Assembly: GCA_015075625.1 (NCBI GenBank)
Contig: JABTTZ010000002.1
Location: 682,001 to 746,000, forward strand
From: Anaerolineales bacterium
GTDB taxonomy: Bacteria; Chloroflexota; Anaerolineae; Aggregatilineales; UBA2796
Direction of reading: 5' to 3'
Length of the DNA: 64,000 nucleotides
The position numbers and the translations under genes are program-made. Positions 52,835 to 62,372 of this stretch are shown in pieces; the stretch's first letter is position 1; the number at the start of each line of letters is the position of its first letter. The notes beneath the pieces are model-generated. The model saw nothing but the letters and a program-made list of their open reading frames with translations. It made no database searches and was not told the DNA's origin.

Positions 52835-53842
52835 ATGCCGGATCGTGTTGCCCTCTATCTGCAAGATGCCCATGATTTGCGCGAAGCAATAGGCTATGTC
52901 CAATATGCGGAGGATGCTAACTTTGAGGCAATCTGGCAGGCTGAGAGCCGCCTTGTCCGTGATGCCATTGTGCCAATGGCAGCCTTTGCCGCCACCACCC
53001 GCCGGATCAAGGTGGGGTCGGGGGTGATCAACAATTGGACGCGCAACGCGGCGCTCATCGCGGCGACCTACCTGACTCTGGATGATCTTGCCCCAGATCG
53101 GATTTTATGCGGGATTGGGGCGTGGTGGGACCCGCTGGCAGCGAACGTCGGGATCAAGCGCGAGAAGCCGCTGCTTGCCATGCGCGAGGTGATCACTGTC
53201 GTGCGCGATCTGTTGGCGATGAAGCGCGTCACCTTTCACGGCGAGTTCGTCAACGTAACAAATATTGAACTGGATATTGTGCATGGGCGGCGCACCCCGC
53301 GTAACGTCCCCATTTACGTGGGGGCAACAGGGATGAAGATGATGGCGCTCAGCGGGGAAATTGCCGATGGGGTCGTCTTGAACTACCTCGTTTCGCCCGC
53401 CTATAACAGCGAGGCGCTGGCGGCATTGGAACAGGGGGCGAAGGTTGGCGGACGGCGTTTAGATGCCATTGATCGCCCGCAGTTGGTGGTTGCCAGTGTC
53501 GATCATGACCGCAAACGGGCGCTGGATAACGCCCGCAAGCTGGTCACCCAGTATCTAGGGCAGCAGCCGCACATCATGAAGGCAAGCGGGGTGAGCCAGG
53601 AACTTCTGGACGAGATCGGGCACGTGCTGACTTGGCCTGCCACTGAGGAACAGATTGAGCAGGCGATGGCGCTCGTCCCCGATGATGTCGTCCAGTTGAT
53701 CACCGCCAGCGGGACGCCGGAAGAATGTCGGGCAAAGGTGCGCGAATACGTGGCGGCGGGCTGCACCTGCCCCATCCTCTACCCGTTGGGCGATGATGTG
53801 AAGCTGCTGATCGATACGTTTAGGAATGGCTATAGCGAGTAA
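52835..53842 (+). CDS. LLM-class F420/FMN-dependent oxidoreductase
   Basis: 335 residues of the luciferase-like (bacterial Mer-type) family. Characteristic segments are [20 protein letters not shown] near residue 25, [20 protein letters not shown] near 65, the [19 protein letters not shown] segment and the ending [18 protein letters not shown]420 or FMN cofactor cannot be decided by eye. Start 52835 ([10 protein letters not shown]) is the family-like start. The following restriction gene begins two bases after its stop, but no functional link is apparent. Confidence 0.9.
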   Translation: MPDRVALYLQDAHDLREAIGYVQYAEDANFEAIWQAESRLVRDAIVPMAAFAATTRRIKVGSGVINNWTRNAALIAATYLTLDDLAPDRILCGIGAWWDPLAANVGIKREKPLLAMREVITVVRDLLAMKRVTFHGEFVNVTNIELDIVHGRRTPRNVPIYVGATGMKMMALSGEIADGVVLNYLVSPAYNSEALAALEQGAKVGGRRLDAIDRPQLVVASVDHDRKRALDNARKLVTQYLGQQPHIMKASGVSQELLDEIGHVLTWPATEEQIEQAMALVPDDVVQLITASGTPEECRAKVREYVAAGCTCPILYPLGDDVKLLIDTFRNGYSE

Positions 53843-53844
53843 CC

Positions 53845-54656
53845 ATGCGTTCCACCGACGACAAGCAGCGAACCGTTTTAACAAGGAATACCTATTTTCA
53901 GACTGATGCCGAGGCTGATGAGCGTTACGAAACGCACCTCACAGCGTTGGTCGATACACTCCTGAATTTGAAGAATGAGATCGCCGCCGCCGGGAGCGTG
54001 CGGCGGGAAGTCATTTTTCGCCTGTTGGAGGAGAATGAACATGGGCTGCGGGCGCTGCTAGCACTCACGGGCATTAGGGAATCACCAACTTGTTCTTCGA
54101 GGGGTCTACACTCCCTTTCTTAGCCGGAAAAGTTCCCGCCTTTGAACTGCGCAAACTGAGTGTGCGCAAATTGAGTTTTGATCCCTCAGAATTGGTTGAT
54201 ACCCTCGTGCGCTACAAAGAAAAAGGATCGCGTGCGGGCAAGAGCCAGTACAATGCTGAACGGCTCATTGAGATAGCCATTACGAACTGCCATTTAACCT
54301 TTGAGAAGGGTGACTTGCCTTTATTTATAGAATATGAGCAGTTCAAGAAACGTACCCTCGATTTCATCATTCCTAACAAGAAAAAACCTACAATCATCAT
54401 TGAGAGTTCATTTTTAGTGACAACTGGTTCAGGGCAAGGCGATAAATCAAAAACCGAGATTGGTCTACGCGCCCTGCTGAAAACGCACTACCCAACGGTC
54501 ACCTTCATTGGTTTTGTTGATGGCATTGGGTGGTTGGTGCGCCCCGGTGATCTGGCGCGGTTGGTTTCTGCTTTTGACGATGTGTTTACCTTTCATTCTG
54601 ATGAATTGGAGCGTTTCCGCGAACTGTTAATCCGTAAAGGTGGTGGTCATGCTTGA
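53845..54656 (+). pseudogene. Type II restriction endonuclease gene, apparently frameshifted
   Basis: The first reading frame (53845-54123, about 92 residues, beginning MRSTDDKQRT) stops just after TGIRESPT. A second frame (open from 54078; start at TTG 54090) continues to 54656 and carries FIIPNKKKPTIIIESSFLVT and TTGSGQGDKSKTEIGLRALL, a pattern like the PD-(D/E)XK region of DpnII-type enzymes. Joining the frames needs one base removed or two added near 54066-54080. It overlaps the methylase start by 8 bp. It could be a true inactivating mutation, a sequencing error, or two separate genes; pseudogene is my reading. Confidence 0.6.
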
Positions 54657-55617
54657 GCCATTTCTGAACAAAATCACACAGGGCGATTGTCTTGACCTCC
54701 TACGAAAAATTCCCGATGCCAGTATCGATGTCACCTTTGCCGATCCGCCCTTTAACCTGAAAAAGAAATACACCAGCACCCGTGATAACCTTGTCTTACA
54801 AGACTATCTTGCGTGGTGCGAGATGTGGCTTGGCGAGATGGTGCGCGTGACAAAACCATCGGGATCGATCTTTGTTCACAACATTCCCAAATGGTTGACC
54901 TACTATGCGGGGTTTTTGAATCGTGTGGCGCACTTCAAGCATTGGATCGCCTGGGATGCCCCCACCTCACCGATGGGAAAATCGCTCCAGCCGAGTCATT
55001 ACGGCATTTTGTATTACGTCAAAGACCCGCAGCAGGCGACATTTTATGAGATTCGGCAGCCTCACAAGCGCTGTCGGAAGTGCGGCTATTTGCATAAAGA
55101 CTACGGCGGAAAAAAAGCCGGACTGCACCCCTTCGGCCCCCTTCTTTCCGATGTGTGGACGGACATTCACCGCGTCAAGCATAACAAATACCGCGATGAA
55201 CACCCCTGCCAACTGCCGATCCACCTCATGGAACGGATCGTCTTGATGTCTACCCATGAAGGGGATGTGGTCTTGGATCCCTTTTCGGGGACGGGAACAA
55301 CGGCGATTGCAGCAAAACGCTTAGGACGGCAGTTCATTGGCTTTGAACTCAGCGATGTATACATTCGCGCCGCTGAGGGAAAGTTGGCACAGGAAGCGCC
55401 CGTTTCCAAACTTGAGGATGTATGGGTGAGCTATTTTCTGGAAGGGATTGTGACGCTCCGTGATGCCGATTGGGAGCAGATCGCGCCGCATTACCTGATT
55501 CCCGAACCGATTGAGGCGATTGATCGGACGGCGATCACGCTGCGCGGCAAGATGCCAGTCATTATGGGGCGGCAGCGCGTGAAAACCGAGAAACTTCCCC
55601 TGTTTGAGGACATGTGA
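54649..55617 (+). CDS. Site-specific DNA methyltransferase of a type II R-M system (beta class)
   Basis: About 322 residues. The DPPF motif (SIDVTFADPPFNLKKKY) is N-terminal and the SAM-binding FSGTGTTAIAAKRLGRQFIG is C-terminal, so it is a beta-class N6-adenine or N4-cytosine methylase. A C-x2-C zinc-like pair (KRCRKCGYLHKD) lies in the middle, with KHNKYRDEHPCQLP near residue 195 before the SAM domain. The start at ATG 54649 lies inside the endonuclease stop. Recognition sequence unknown. Probably intact, so the host DNA is still modified. Confidence 0.88.
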   Translation: MLEPFLNKITQGDCLDLLRKIPDASIDVTFADPPFNLKKKYTSTRDNLVLQDYLAWCEMWLGEMVRVTKPSGSIFVHNIPKWLTYYAGFLNRVAHFKHWIAWDAPTSPMGKSLQPSHYGILYYVKDPQQATFYEIRQPHKRCRKCGYLHKDYGGKKAGLHPFGPLLSDVWTDIHRVKHNKYRDEHPCQLPIHLMERIVLMSTHEGDVVLDPFSGTGTTAIAAKRLGRQFIGFELSDVYIRAAEGKLAQEAPVSKLEDVWVSYFLEGIVTLRDADWEQIAPHYLIPEPIEAIDRTAITLRGKMPVIMGRQRVKTEKLPLFEDM

Positions 55618-55634
55618 AGATAGGTGAAAATAGG

Positions 55635-55660
55635 GAGGGGCGCCGGGGGATGCGCCCCTC
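55635..55660. terminator. Convergent hairpin after the methyltransferase
   Basis: GAGGGGCGC (55635-55643) and GCGCCCCTC (55652-55660) form a 9-bp stem with an 8-nt loop between convergent genes. T-runs are weak on both strands, so terminator function is uncertain. Confidence 0.45.
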
Positions 55661-55705
55661 AGTGTCGCTTAGCCGGAATTCTGCTTAGGCAAGGCGAGAA
55701 GGGGG

Positions 55706-56359
55706 TTAATCTAACTCAACCTTGACCTTGTTCTTGCCCGTCGTGCTAGGGCGATCTTCGGCGTTGGCGTCGGCTGCCTTGTCTTCCTGCTCCATCTTTT
55801 CCAGCGCCGAACGCGCCCCGCTGATCAGGGCTTGAAACGCCTCGATGAACTGCTTACGCGCTTCGGCTGAATGTGCCTTAAAATCCTCCGGGATCAATGC
55901 CTGAAACGCCTTCCACAGCGAATCAAGTGCCAAGCGCTGGTGGTGCATAAAGCCGCCGATGGGGGTCTCTTTGCCGAACGCCTCGCCCACTTTTTCGCGG
56001 ACGGTCTCCGCCGTCTCTTTGACCTGATCGGCGGCTTTCGTCGCCGTGTCCTTCACCTGATCGGCAACCTTTGCCGCCGCCTCACTGACCTCCCCAACAA
56101 CCTTCCCGGCGGTTTCGGTGGCGTCGGCACTCACTTTGTTGACCGTTTCTTGGGCATTTTTCGCCATAGTTTCTGCCCGCTCTTTGAGATCATTCACCAT
56201 GTCTGTCATCTCGTTCGTTCCTTTTTCTGTTGGTTTTAGTGTGTTTGTATCCGTCTTGGCTGTTTGCGTTGCAGGGTTCTTCCGCGCTGCCGTCGTCTTT
56301 GGCGTTTTCCCCTCCATCTTTGGTTCGCTAGGCGTTTTAGGGGTTTTCTTGGCGGGCAT
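55706..56359 (-). CDS. Phasin-like / LEA-like amphipathic helical protein
   Basis: 217 residues. A Lys/Pro/Thr-rich N-terminus (about 1-50) is followed by an Ala/Lys/Glu-rich amphipathic helix with roughly 11-residue repeats (EAAAKVADQVKDTATKAADQ), then a helical C-terminal domain and a short tail. The pattern fits PHA-granule phasins or LEA-type stress proteins. No PHA gene is adjacent. Codon use matches the neighbours. Confidence 0.75.
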   Translation of the reverse strand: MPAKKTPKTPSEPKMEGKTPKTTAARKNPATQTAKTDTNTLKPTEKGTNEMTDMVNDLKERAETMAKNAQETVNKVSADATETAGKVVGEVSEAAAKVADQVKDTATKAADQVKETAETVREKVGEAFGKETPIGGFMHHQRLALDSLWKAFQALIPEDFKAHSAEARKQFIEAFQALISGARSALEKMEQEDKAADANAEDRPSTTGKNKVKVELD

Positions 56360-56650
56360 TGCGCGTCATTCCTTTTCGATAACTGCCTTATATATCTCTA
56401 TACGCACTATTTTTCACAAGGTTGCGCGTTCTAAATCCAGTTAATCCAATGAGGCGTTTCGTCGCTGCCCTCACCCCCTGGCACCTCTCTCGCAAAGGGG
56501 CTGAGGGGGGGAAAGACGGGCGACCCTATGGGATCGCCCCTACGGGGATGCGCTGTAGGGATGCCCCAGGGGGCATCCCTACACATCGAGGCATCACCTG
56601 CAATCAGCGGATGTTACGCCCCGTACTCGCGCACGAGGTGCGGAGGGTAA
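56360..56650. other. Gene-free region with short palindromic repeats
   Basis: GGGCGACC/GATCGCCC (about 56518-56538) and TAGGGATGCCCC/GGGGCATCCCTA (about 56556-56581) are two short hairpins of the dispersed family. CTCACCCCCTGGCACC (near 56470) resembles the interior of the TTACGCA elements. No gene. Confidence 0.55.
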
Positions 56651-56857
56651 GTCAACCATGGGATTCCATGGTTGGGGTTCATCGTCTATCCTACCCATCG
56701 TCAGCTCAAGCCGCGAAATACGGTAAAATTCACCCGTCGTTTTGTGCGAAACATCCGCCTTTACCGGACGGGGGCAATTCCCTTTGCCGAATTAGACGCC
56801 AGCGTGAACGGGTGGGTGAACCATGTCCGTTATGCCAATACCTACCGCTTGGGGTGA
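56651..56857 (+). pseudogene. Remnant of a reverse transcriptase C-terminus
   Basis: The open stretch after the stop at 56648 encodes [18 protein letters not shown], then [20 protein letters not shown] and [17 protein letters not shown]. This order (xxLGF.VYP, a basic helix, then SVxGWxxHxRxANTYxL) matches the thumb/C-terminal end of bacterial group II intron- or DGR-type reverse transcriptases as I remember them. The catalytic palm with its YADD-like motif is absent: the frame upstream is closed. It is therefore a decayed fragment, immediately followed by dispersed repeat copy B. Confidence 0.6.
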
Positions 56858-56903
56858 CATCTCTTTAGGTCACATCCCATTCGGGGCAGCGAGGATCCTT
56901 TTC

Positions 56904-57068
56904 CCTACAGCATTTTTCAAGGAGATTGACCCCTTAGTGGTTGACAGCCCCGCTTATCACGATATACTTGCCGATGGGCTAGGGGGTGGTGATCAAGGGG
57001 TAAACGAACGATGCCCGCCCTTCTTGTAAGAAGGCTGGTTGCCGCCCAACCAGTGAGGGTACTGCAAG
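56904..57068. repeat. Dispersed 165-bp structured repeat, copy B
   Basis: Matches copy A (14742-14905) across its whole length in the same orientation. Stem CTTCTT/AAGAAG and stem CTGGTTG/CAACCAG are kept although the loops differ. It ends 2 bp before the dehydratase start and may supply that gene's GAGGGT ribosome-binding site. The reverse-transcriptase remnant lies just upstream. Confidence 0.75.
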
Positions 57069-57070
57069 AT

Positions 57071-58030
57071 ATGATCTTTGACCTTCCCCACAGCGCCATT
57101 GACGCCGCCGCCGAACGGATCGCCGGCTACATTCGACAGACTCCAGTCATCGCCCCCGGTAAAGGAGACTGGACTCTTGGTGAGGCGGTATTCAAGCTGG
57201 AGCTTTTACAGCATACGGGGTCGTTCAAGGCGCGGGGAGCGTTCAACCGCATCCTTATGGCGCAAGCGGCAGGAGCAATCCCCACCGCTGGAGTCATTGC
57301 TGCCTCAGGGGGAAATCATGGGGCGGCTGTTGCCTATGCCGCCCGAAGGGTAGGTGTCCCCGCCGAAATTTTTGTTCCAGAGGTGTGTCCTCCGGCAAAG
57401 ATTCGCCTTCTACAAGAGTACGGGGCAACAGTTAATGTCGTTGGGGCGTTTTATGCCGATTCCTTTGCTGCCAGCATGGAACGCGCCAAACAAACAGGGG
57501 CGCTCATCGTCCATGCCTACAACCAGTCGGATGTATTGGCAGGGGCGGCAACGCTCGGACGGGAGTTCGATGGGCAAGCGCCAAACCTTGAGACAGTCTT
57601 TGTTGCCGTTGGCGGGGGGGGGTTGATTGCCGGCGTTGCCGCTTGGTATGCCGGACGCGCCCGCGTGATCGGCGTTGAGCCAGAGAGCGCCCCATCGCTT
57701 TCAGCGGCATTGGCGGCGGGTGAACCCGTTGACGTGGAGATTGCGCCGGAGGGAATCGCCCGCGATTCCTTAGGGGCGCGGCGCGTGGGCGATCTTCCCT
57801 TTGCCATTGCCAAACGGTATGTGGATCGGGTGATCCTCGTCAAAGATGCCGATATTCAAGCGGCGCAGTATGCCCTTTGGGATTCGCTGCGGATCGTCAC
57901 GGAACCGGGTGGGGCGGCGGCATTGGCGGCACTGTTAGGGGGATATTACACACCCCGATCTGATGAACGAATCGGGGTCGTTTTGTGTGGGGCGAACACC
58001 AACCCGCAGAGCGTTGTTCACGGGGGGTGA
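57071..58030 (+). CDS. PLP-dependent threonine/serine dehydratase-like enzyme
   Basis: Fold type II PLP enzyme, about 319 residues. The PLP Lys is in LLQHTGSFKARGAFNRILMA, the phosphate site in AASGGNHGAAVAYAARRVGV, and the Gly-rich VAVGGGGLIAGVAAWYAG near residue 185. It has no C-terminal ACT domain, like catabolic serine/threonine dehydratases or serine racemases. Start 57071 is preferred; 20 more codons upstream lie inside dispersed repeat B. Substrate is Thr, Ser or a related hydroxy-amino acid. Confidence 0.88.
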   Translation: MIFDLPHSAIDAAAERIAGYIRQTPVIAPGKGDWTLGEAVFKLELLQHTGSFKARGAFNRILMAQAAGAIPTAGVIAASGGNHGAAVAYAARRVGVPAEIFVPEVCPPAKIRLLQEYGATVNVVGAFYADSFAASMERAKQTGALIVHAYNQSDVLAGAATLGREFDGQAPNLETVFVAVGGGGLIAGVAAWYAGRARVIGVEPESAPSLSAALAAGEPVDVEIAPEGIARDSLGARRVGDLPFAIAKRYVDRVILVKDADIQAAQYALWDSLRIVTEPGGAAALAALLGGYYTPRSDERIGVVLCGANTNPQSVVHGG

Positions 58031-58043
58031 AAGGGCGCGTGCC

Positions 58044-59573
58044 TTAGCGCACGCTTTCAATGACCATCTGCTTATACTGCCAGTAACTCTCGGTGAGACT
58101 GACCTTCAAGGTATGGGGGTTATCCAAGCGGCGGCTTTCCAACCGCAGCGATTTCAACCGCTGGCGGGCATACGCCTTTACCTCTGGCAGGGATGGCGGG
58201 GTGTAGACCAACTGCCCATTTTGGAAGATGGGGACATGAATCGTCTCGACGGTATCGAAATTCTGGTAGAGCGTTTGCTGGAGAGGGTTTTTCGGATTCA
58301 CGCCCAAGATTTTCATCCCCGGCTCGATTACCTCCTCTGGGAGACAAATAAGCTCTCCAACATGAAAGCCGCTGCGGGTGAGCCGAACGACCTTTTTCAG
58401 ACCCGGATTCGTCACCTTTTCCGGTTGAGCAGAGAGTTTTACACGGGGGAGCCATAATTGGTTGGGCGACTCACCCTCTGCCACCGCCACAAGTTTGTAA
58501 ACTCCGCCTAAGGCAGACTGATCCCCGCCGGTGACGAGTTCCGTCCCCACCCCGAAGCTGAGCCGATCAATGACCGCCTCGGCAGCGATTTTTTCAATGG
58601 GAAAACCCACTTGGAGCGCGATTTCACGCAAATAGCCCTCATCGCGCACATTACGCCGAATTTCATTGTGGATCATGGCGATTTTCCGCTCGTCAAGGTC
58701 GTTGCTGAGGACAATGCGCAAGGTAGGCATCGCCGCTGCCTCAAACAAAACATGGGCAATAATCGACCAATAGACAAGATCGCCGGAGTCAATGCGCACG
58801 CCTCGTGCTTGCAAGCCTTTCTCGCGCATGTCCGCCGCCACCTGAATGGCATTGCGCAGCCCTTCGTAAATGTCGTAGGTATCGACCAAAAAGAGGGCAT
58901 TTTGGGGGAAGATTTCGGCGTAATGCTGGAAGGCATCGCGTTCATCGGGGTAAAACATGACATAGCTGTGGGCGTGTGTGCCGGCAATGGGGATACCGAA
59001 TTCCATGCCAGCGAGGACATTGCTGGTGGCATCCGCCCCGCCGATGTACGCGGCGCGGGAGGCAGTTAACGCGCCATCGACGCCCTGCGCCCGCCGCAGC
59101 CCAAACTCTAAGACCGGTTTATCCTCAGCGTTGAATTTGACATGGCTGGCTTTGGTGGCGATCAGGGTGGGGAAGTTCAGCAGTGTCAGGAGGGCGGATT
59201 CGATCAACTGGGCTTCTTCGAGGGCAGCGATGACACTCACGCCATGGACGCCGGGGAGCAGCACTTCCCCTTCGCGCATGGCGGAGAGCGATCCGGTGAA
59301 CCGCAGCGCAGCAAGATGGGCGAGGAAGGCATCGTCAAACAACCCCGTCTGGCGTAGATAGGCGAGGTGTGCCTCGGTGAAGCGAAGCGTCTGAAGGTAT
59401 TGAATGACCTGATCCAAGCCAGCAGAGACGGCGTACAACCCACCAAAGGGGGCAGTACGATAGAAATACTCAAAGGCGACGACCCGGCGGTGTTGGTTTG
59501 TTTTGAAATATGCCGACATCATCGTCAATTGGTAGAGGTCGGTGAGCAAGGCGTTGATCTGGGCATTCAGCAT
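58044..59573 (-). CDS. pncB: Nicotinate phosphoribosyltransferase
   Basis: NAD salvage enzyme joining nicotinate and PRPP, 509 residues. Motifs are LLTDLYQLTMMSAYF at the N-terminus, FEYFYRTAPFGGLYAVSAGL, AGTHAHSYVMFYPDERDAF, ARGVRIDSGDLVYWS and LSFGVGTELVTGGDQSALG. The His in GTHAHS is the phosphorylated residue by family knowledge. It is convergent with the dehydratase gene and divergent from the beta-helix gene. It is somewhat longer than enteric PncB, as in the Gram-positive class. Confidence 0.93.
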   Translation of the reverse strand: MLNAQINALLTDLYQLTMMSAYFKTNQHRRVVAFEYFYRTAPFGGLYAVSAGLDQVIQYLQTLRFTEAHLAYLRQTGLFDDAFLAHLAALRFTGSLSAMREGEVLLPGVHGVSVIAALEEAQLIESALLTLLNFPTLIATKASHVKFNAEDKPVLEFGLRRAQGVDGALTASRAAYIGGADATSNVLAGMEFGIPIAGTHAHSYVMFYPDERDAFQHYAEIFPQNALFLVDTYDIYEGLRNAIQVAADMREKGLQARGVRIDSGDLVYWSIIAHVLFEAAAMPTLRIVLSNDLDERKIAMIHNEIRRNVRDEGYLREIALQVGFPIEKIAAEAVIDRLSFGVGTELVTGGDQSALGGVYKLVAVAEGESPNQLWLPRVKLSAQPEKVTNPGLKKVVRLTRSGFHVGELICLPEEVIEPGMKILGVNPKNPLQQTLYQNFDTVETIHVPIFQNGQLVYTPPSLPEVKAYARQRLKSLRLESRRLDNPHTLKVSLTESYWQYKQMVIESVR

Positions 59574-59646
59574 ATGGTTTCACCTTTCTTGGATATGCTA
59601 TACAATACGGGAACAAACGCCGTCCGGCAAGGTGAGTAGTTGCACG

Positions 59647-61014
59647 ATGAGTAAAATTAAGCGCTATGTCCTTCATGAGAGCGCCCATATCGCGCCCTTC
59701 AACCAGCCCGCCCGCGAACTAAACGTGCTGAACAAGCCAATTTGGTTGGCACAGCGAGATAACCTTGCCCCCTACTGCGAAGTCGAAGTCCCCATAGAGG
59801 CAATGAACGATCTCCCCACCACGCCAGAGGAGATCATCGTTTACCGTGATAACCTCTACTTTGACGCCGATTTCGTGAACGATTTTGTGGAAGCGGCGCG
59901 GAAAGCGGCTGTCCCCTGTCGGGTTGCCATCCGTTCTACCGAGACGGATCAAGCGTTTGCCACGTACTGCTTGCCGCTGGCGCGGAATCTTCAGGCAGTG
60001 AACAAGAAATCGGAAAATGGCATTGTGCGCAGCGGTCATACCCGCGAGGAGGTTGATTATTACCTCTTTGATCTGTGGTATTTCCCGCGAGGCTACCAGC
60101 CCGGCGCCCCGATTAGCCCGCTCCATATGAAGCTGGACTCCGAAGAAGTCGGATTTTATTCCGTTCCCGACTACATGAGCAATCGGGGTGATCTGACGCA
60201 TTGGATGACGAAGCGGACAATCATCAGCGTGGAGCATTGGCTGCACCTGTTTTTCGCCAATGTTCCGATGGGGATTTTTTCCATCGGACATCGTTTTGAA
60301 CACAAGCAAAAGAACAGCAATCTGTTCACCCTGAAGGTGTTGATGCGGGCGCTGATCGAGCAGACCCAACTTCTCTCCAGCGCGGAACTCGTCCATGTGG
60401 GGCGCAACTGCACGATCAACCCGACGGCGATTATTCAGGGTCCCGCTTTCATTGGGGATAACGTCACCATTGGGGCAGGGGTGGTCATCCAAAACTGTTA
60501 TATCGGGAATAACGTCAACATCGATCAAGGCTCACAGCTTATGCTGAGCGTGATCGGAGACGGTTGTTTCATCCCCTTCCGGGCGTCGCTGTACCTCACC
60601 GTGCTGATGGAACACTGCATCGTTGCCCAGAATACCTGTTTGCAGATGTGTGTCATTGGGCGAGGGAGTTTCATCGGCGCGGGGTCAACCTTCACCGATT
60701 ACAACCTGCTGCCAAAACCGCTGGAAGTGGAGGCGATGGATGGCACGCGAGAGCGCGTGGGACAGCCCGTGTTAGGGAGTTGCGTTGGGCATAACTGCCG
60801 CATTGGATCGGGGATGGTTGTTTACCCTGGACGGATGATTGAATCGGATGTAATTTTATTCGCCAAACCAGACCGGCGCATCGTGCGGAAAAATATCAGT
60901 TTCGAGGAAAGCGATCACCACGACCTACGCCCAGAGATCGCCCGTCTGCACAAACCAAAATACCCCCGCCTTGTGCAGGGGGAAGGGGAAGTGCCGTTCT
61001 TGGAGAGTTGGTAG
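59647..61014 (+). CDS. Left-handed beta-helix (hexapeptide-repeat) protein
   Basis: About 455 residues. The N-terminal half (1-250) is a unique domain with YYLFDLWYFPRGYQPG and RTIISVEHWLHLFFANVPMG. From about 270 to 400 there is a hexapeptide coil: CTINPTAIIQGPAFIGDN, VTIGAGVVIQNCYIGNN, SVIGDGCFIPFRASLY and ORDER-like GSFIGAGSTFTDYNLL. Start 59647 has no AUG-free alternative closer. It may be an acyl- or nucleotidyl-transferase of the LbH class, but no catalytic His is obvious. Function unknown. Confidence 0.78.
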   Translation: MSKIKRYVLHESAHIAPFNQPARELNVLNKPIWLAQRDNLAPYCEVEVPIEAMNDLPTTPEEIIVYRDNLYFDADFVNDFVEAARKAAVPCRVAIRSTETDQAFATYCLPLARNLQAVNKKSENGIVRSGHTREEVDYYLFDLWYFPRGYQPGAPISPLHMKLDSEEVGFYSVPDYMSNRGDLTHWMTKRTIISVEHWLHLFFANVPMGIFSIGHRFEHKQKNSNLFTLKVLMRALIEQTQLLSSAELVHVGRNCTINPTAIIQGPAFIGDNVTIGAGVVIQNCYIGNNVNIDQGSQLMLSVIGDGCFIPFRASLYLTVLMEHCIVAQNTCLQMCVIGRGSFIGAGSTFTDYNLLPKPLEVEAMDGTRERVGQPVLGSCVGHNCRIGSGMVVYPGRMIESDVILFAKPDRRIVRKNISFEESDHHDLRPEIARLHKPKYPRLVQGEGEVPFLESW

Positions 61015-61029
61015 AGAGGGGAACATCTT

Positions 61030-61494
61030 ATGAAAAAAAACGACGCCACGCAGAACACCACCCCAAAGAGCAAGAAGGACAAGGGGTTCACCGCCGAAGA
61101 ACGCGCCGCGATGAAAGAGCGTGCGAAGGAGCTAAAGTCACCCGCACGTGGGGGCAAAGCCGGCGCAGAAAGCGAGGTGCTGGCAAAAATTGCTGAGATG
61201 CCAGAACCAGATCGCACTCTCGCTGAGCGCCTCCATGTAATCATCAAAGCGAACGCACCAACGCTCTCCTCGAAACTCTGGTATGGGATGCCCGCCTATG
61301 CTAACAAGGACGGTGCGGTTGTTTGCTTCTTCCAAAGCGCCCTGAAGTTCAACACGCGGTACGCGACGCTCGGCTTCAGCGACAAGGCAAACCTCGATGA
61401 AGGTGATCTGTGGTCGGTTGCCTTCGCGCTGAAGGCGTTGAACGCCGCTGAGGAGACAAAAATCGCCGCACTGGTGAAGAAGGCGGTCAGTTGA
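61030..61494 (+). CDS. DUF1801 (YdhG/YjhG-like) domain protein
   Basis: 154 residues. A Lys-rich N-terminal tail of about 45 residues precedes the DUF1801 core, with [38 protein letters not shown] and [16 protein letters not shown]. The core is found in many small proteins with no known biochemical role, some linked to iron or DNA metabolism. It follows the beta-helix gene by 15 bp and may be cotranscribed. Confidence 0.85.
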   Translation: MKKNDATQNTTPKSKKDKGFTAEERAAMKERAKELKSPARGGKAGAESEVLAKIAEMPEPDRTLAERLHVIIKANAPTLSSKLWYGMPAYANKDGAVVCFFQSALKFNTRYATLGFSDKANLDEGDLWSVAFALKALNAAEETKIAALVKKAVS

Positions 61495-61512
61495 GGGCTG
61501 AACTTAGCCTTA

Positions 61513-62349
61513 TCAACATTTTAAAGCCTGTCCCCAGATTTCAGCGAGACCTTCGGTGTGCTGGTAACTCTCGTAAAGTTTGTTTATCGCATCGGCAGGG
61601 CGCAGGGAATTCAACCGCTCATGGATGAGGGCAGTATTTTCAGGATCAAGTTCAACGCCAAGCGCCCGTCGCCCAAGCTGTTTTGCCGCGATAAGGGTTG
61701 TCCCTGTTCCAGCGAAGGGATCAAAGACGAGATCACCCACCTTGCTAGAGGACAGGATAAGGCATACCAAGAGGGCGAGGGGCGCTTGCTGTTTGTGGAA
61801 ACGCTCTCCGTTTGGGCGGCGGATTGCCTCATCGCCAGCAAAATAGCCTGAGGTCAGTTCTCGAATATCATCCCACACATCGGTAACGTACATGCCCGTT
61901 TCGCGCTCATATTTTTCGTTGGCAAGGCGCGGTGGGGCGATGCGCAAGCGATGAAAGACTCGTTTTTTGACGCCCTTTGTGGCATAGGCAATGACCTGAT
62001 AGGCTTTGCCGTAACGTTCTGTAGAGGGGACAGGCGATGTTTTCTTCTTCCAAATGATCAGATTTTGAAGTGTCCAGCCCGCCTCTCGCAGACAGGCTAA
62101 AACGCGCTCTGTATTTTTCTCCCGCTGCATAAAGTAGACTGCTCCACCGGGCAATGTGTGTTGGTGGGTAAGCGAACACATCTCTGTCATCCAGCGCCAA
62201 TAGGTTTTATCAGGTAGGTTGTCGTTATGCGCGGCGTAGTCTTTCCCCTGATTAAAGGGCGGATCAAGGAAGGTGAGCGCTAAATCAGAAGGCATCTCCT
62301 CACAACGGAGATAATCGAGGGAGTGTCCTTGAACCACAGTGATCGACAT
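61513..62349 (-). CDS. Orphan DNA methyltransferase (beta class)
   Basis: About 278 residues. DLALTFLDPPFNQGKDY gives the N-terminal DPPF motif and DLVFDPFAGTGTTLIAAKQL the C-terminal SAM site, as in the methylase at 54649. Start 62349 (MSITVVQGHS) is family-like; the frame extends 40 codons upstream. No restriction gene is on either side, so it is an orphan methylase or the remaining half of an R-M locus. The two methylases in the window are clearly related but not duplicates. Confidence 0.88.
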   Translation of the reverse strand: MSITVVQGHSLDYLRCEEMPSDLALTFLDPPFNQGKDYAAHNDNLPDKTYWRWMTEMCSLTHQHTLPGGAVYFMQREKNTERVLACLREAGWTLQNLIIWKKKTSPVPSTERYGKAYQVIAYATKGVKKRVFHRLRIAPPRLANEKYERETGMYVTDVWDDIRELTSGYFAGDEAIRRPNGERFHKQQAPLALLVCLILSSSKVGDLVFDPFAGTGTTLIAAKQLGRRALGVELDPENTALIHERLNSLRPADAINKLYESYQHTEGLAEIWGQALKC

Positions 62350-62372
62350 GCCCGTTCCTCCCTTCTCTCTCT

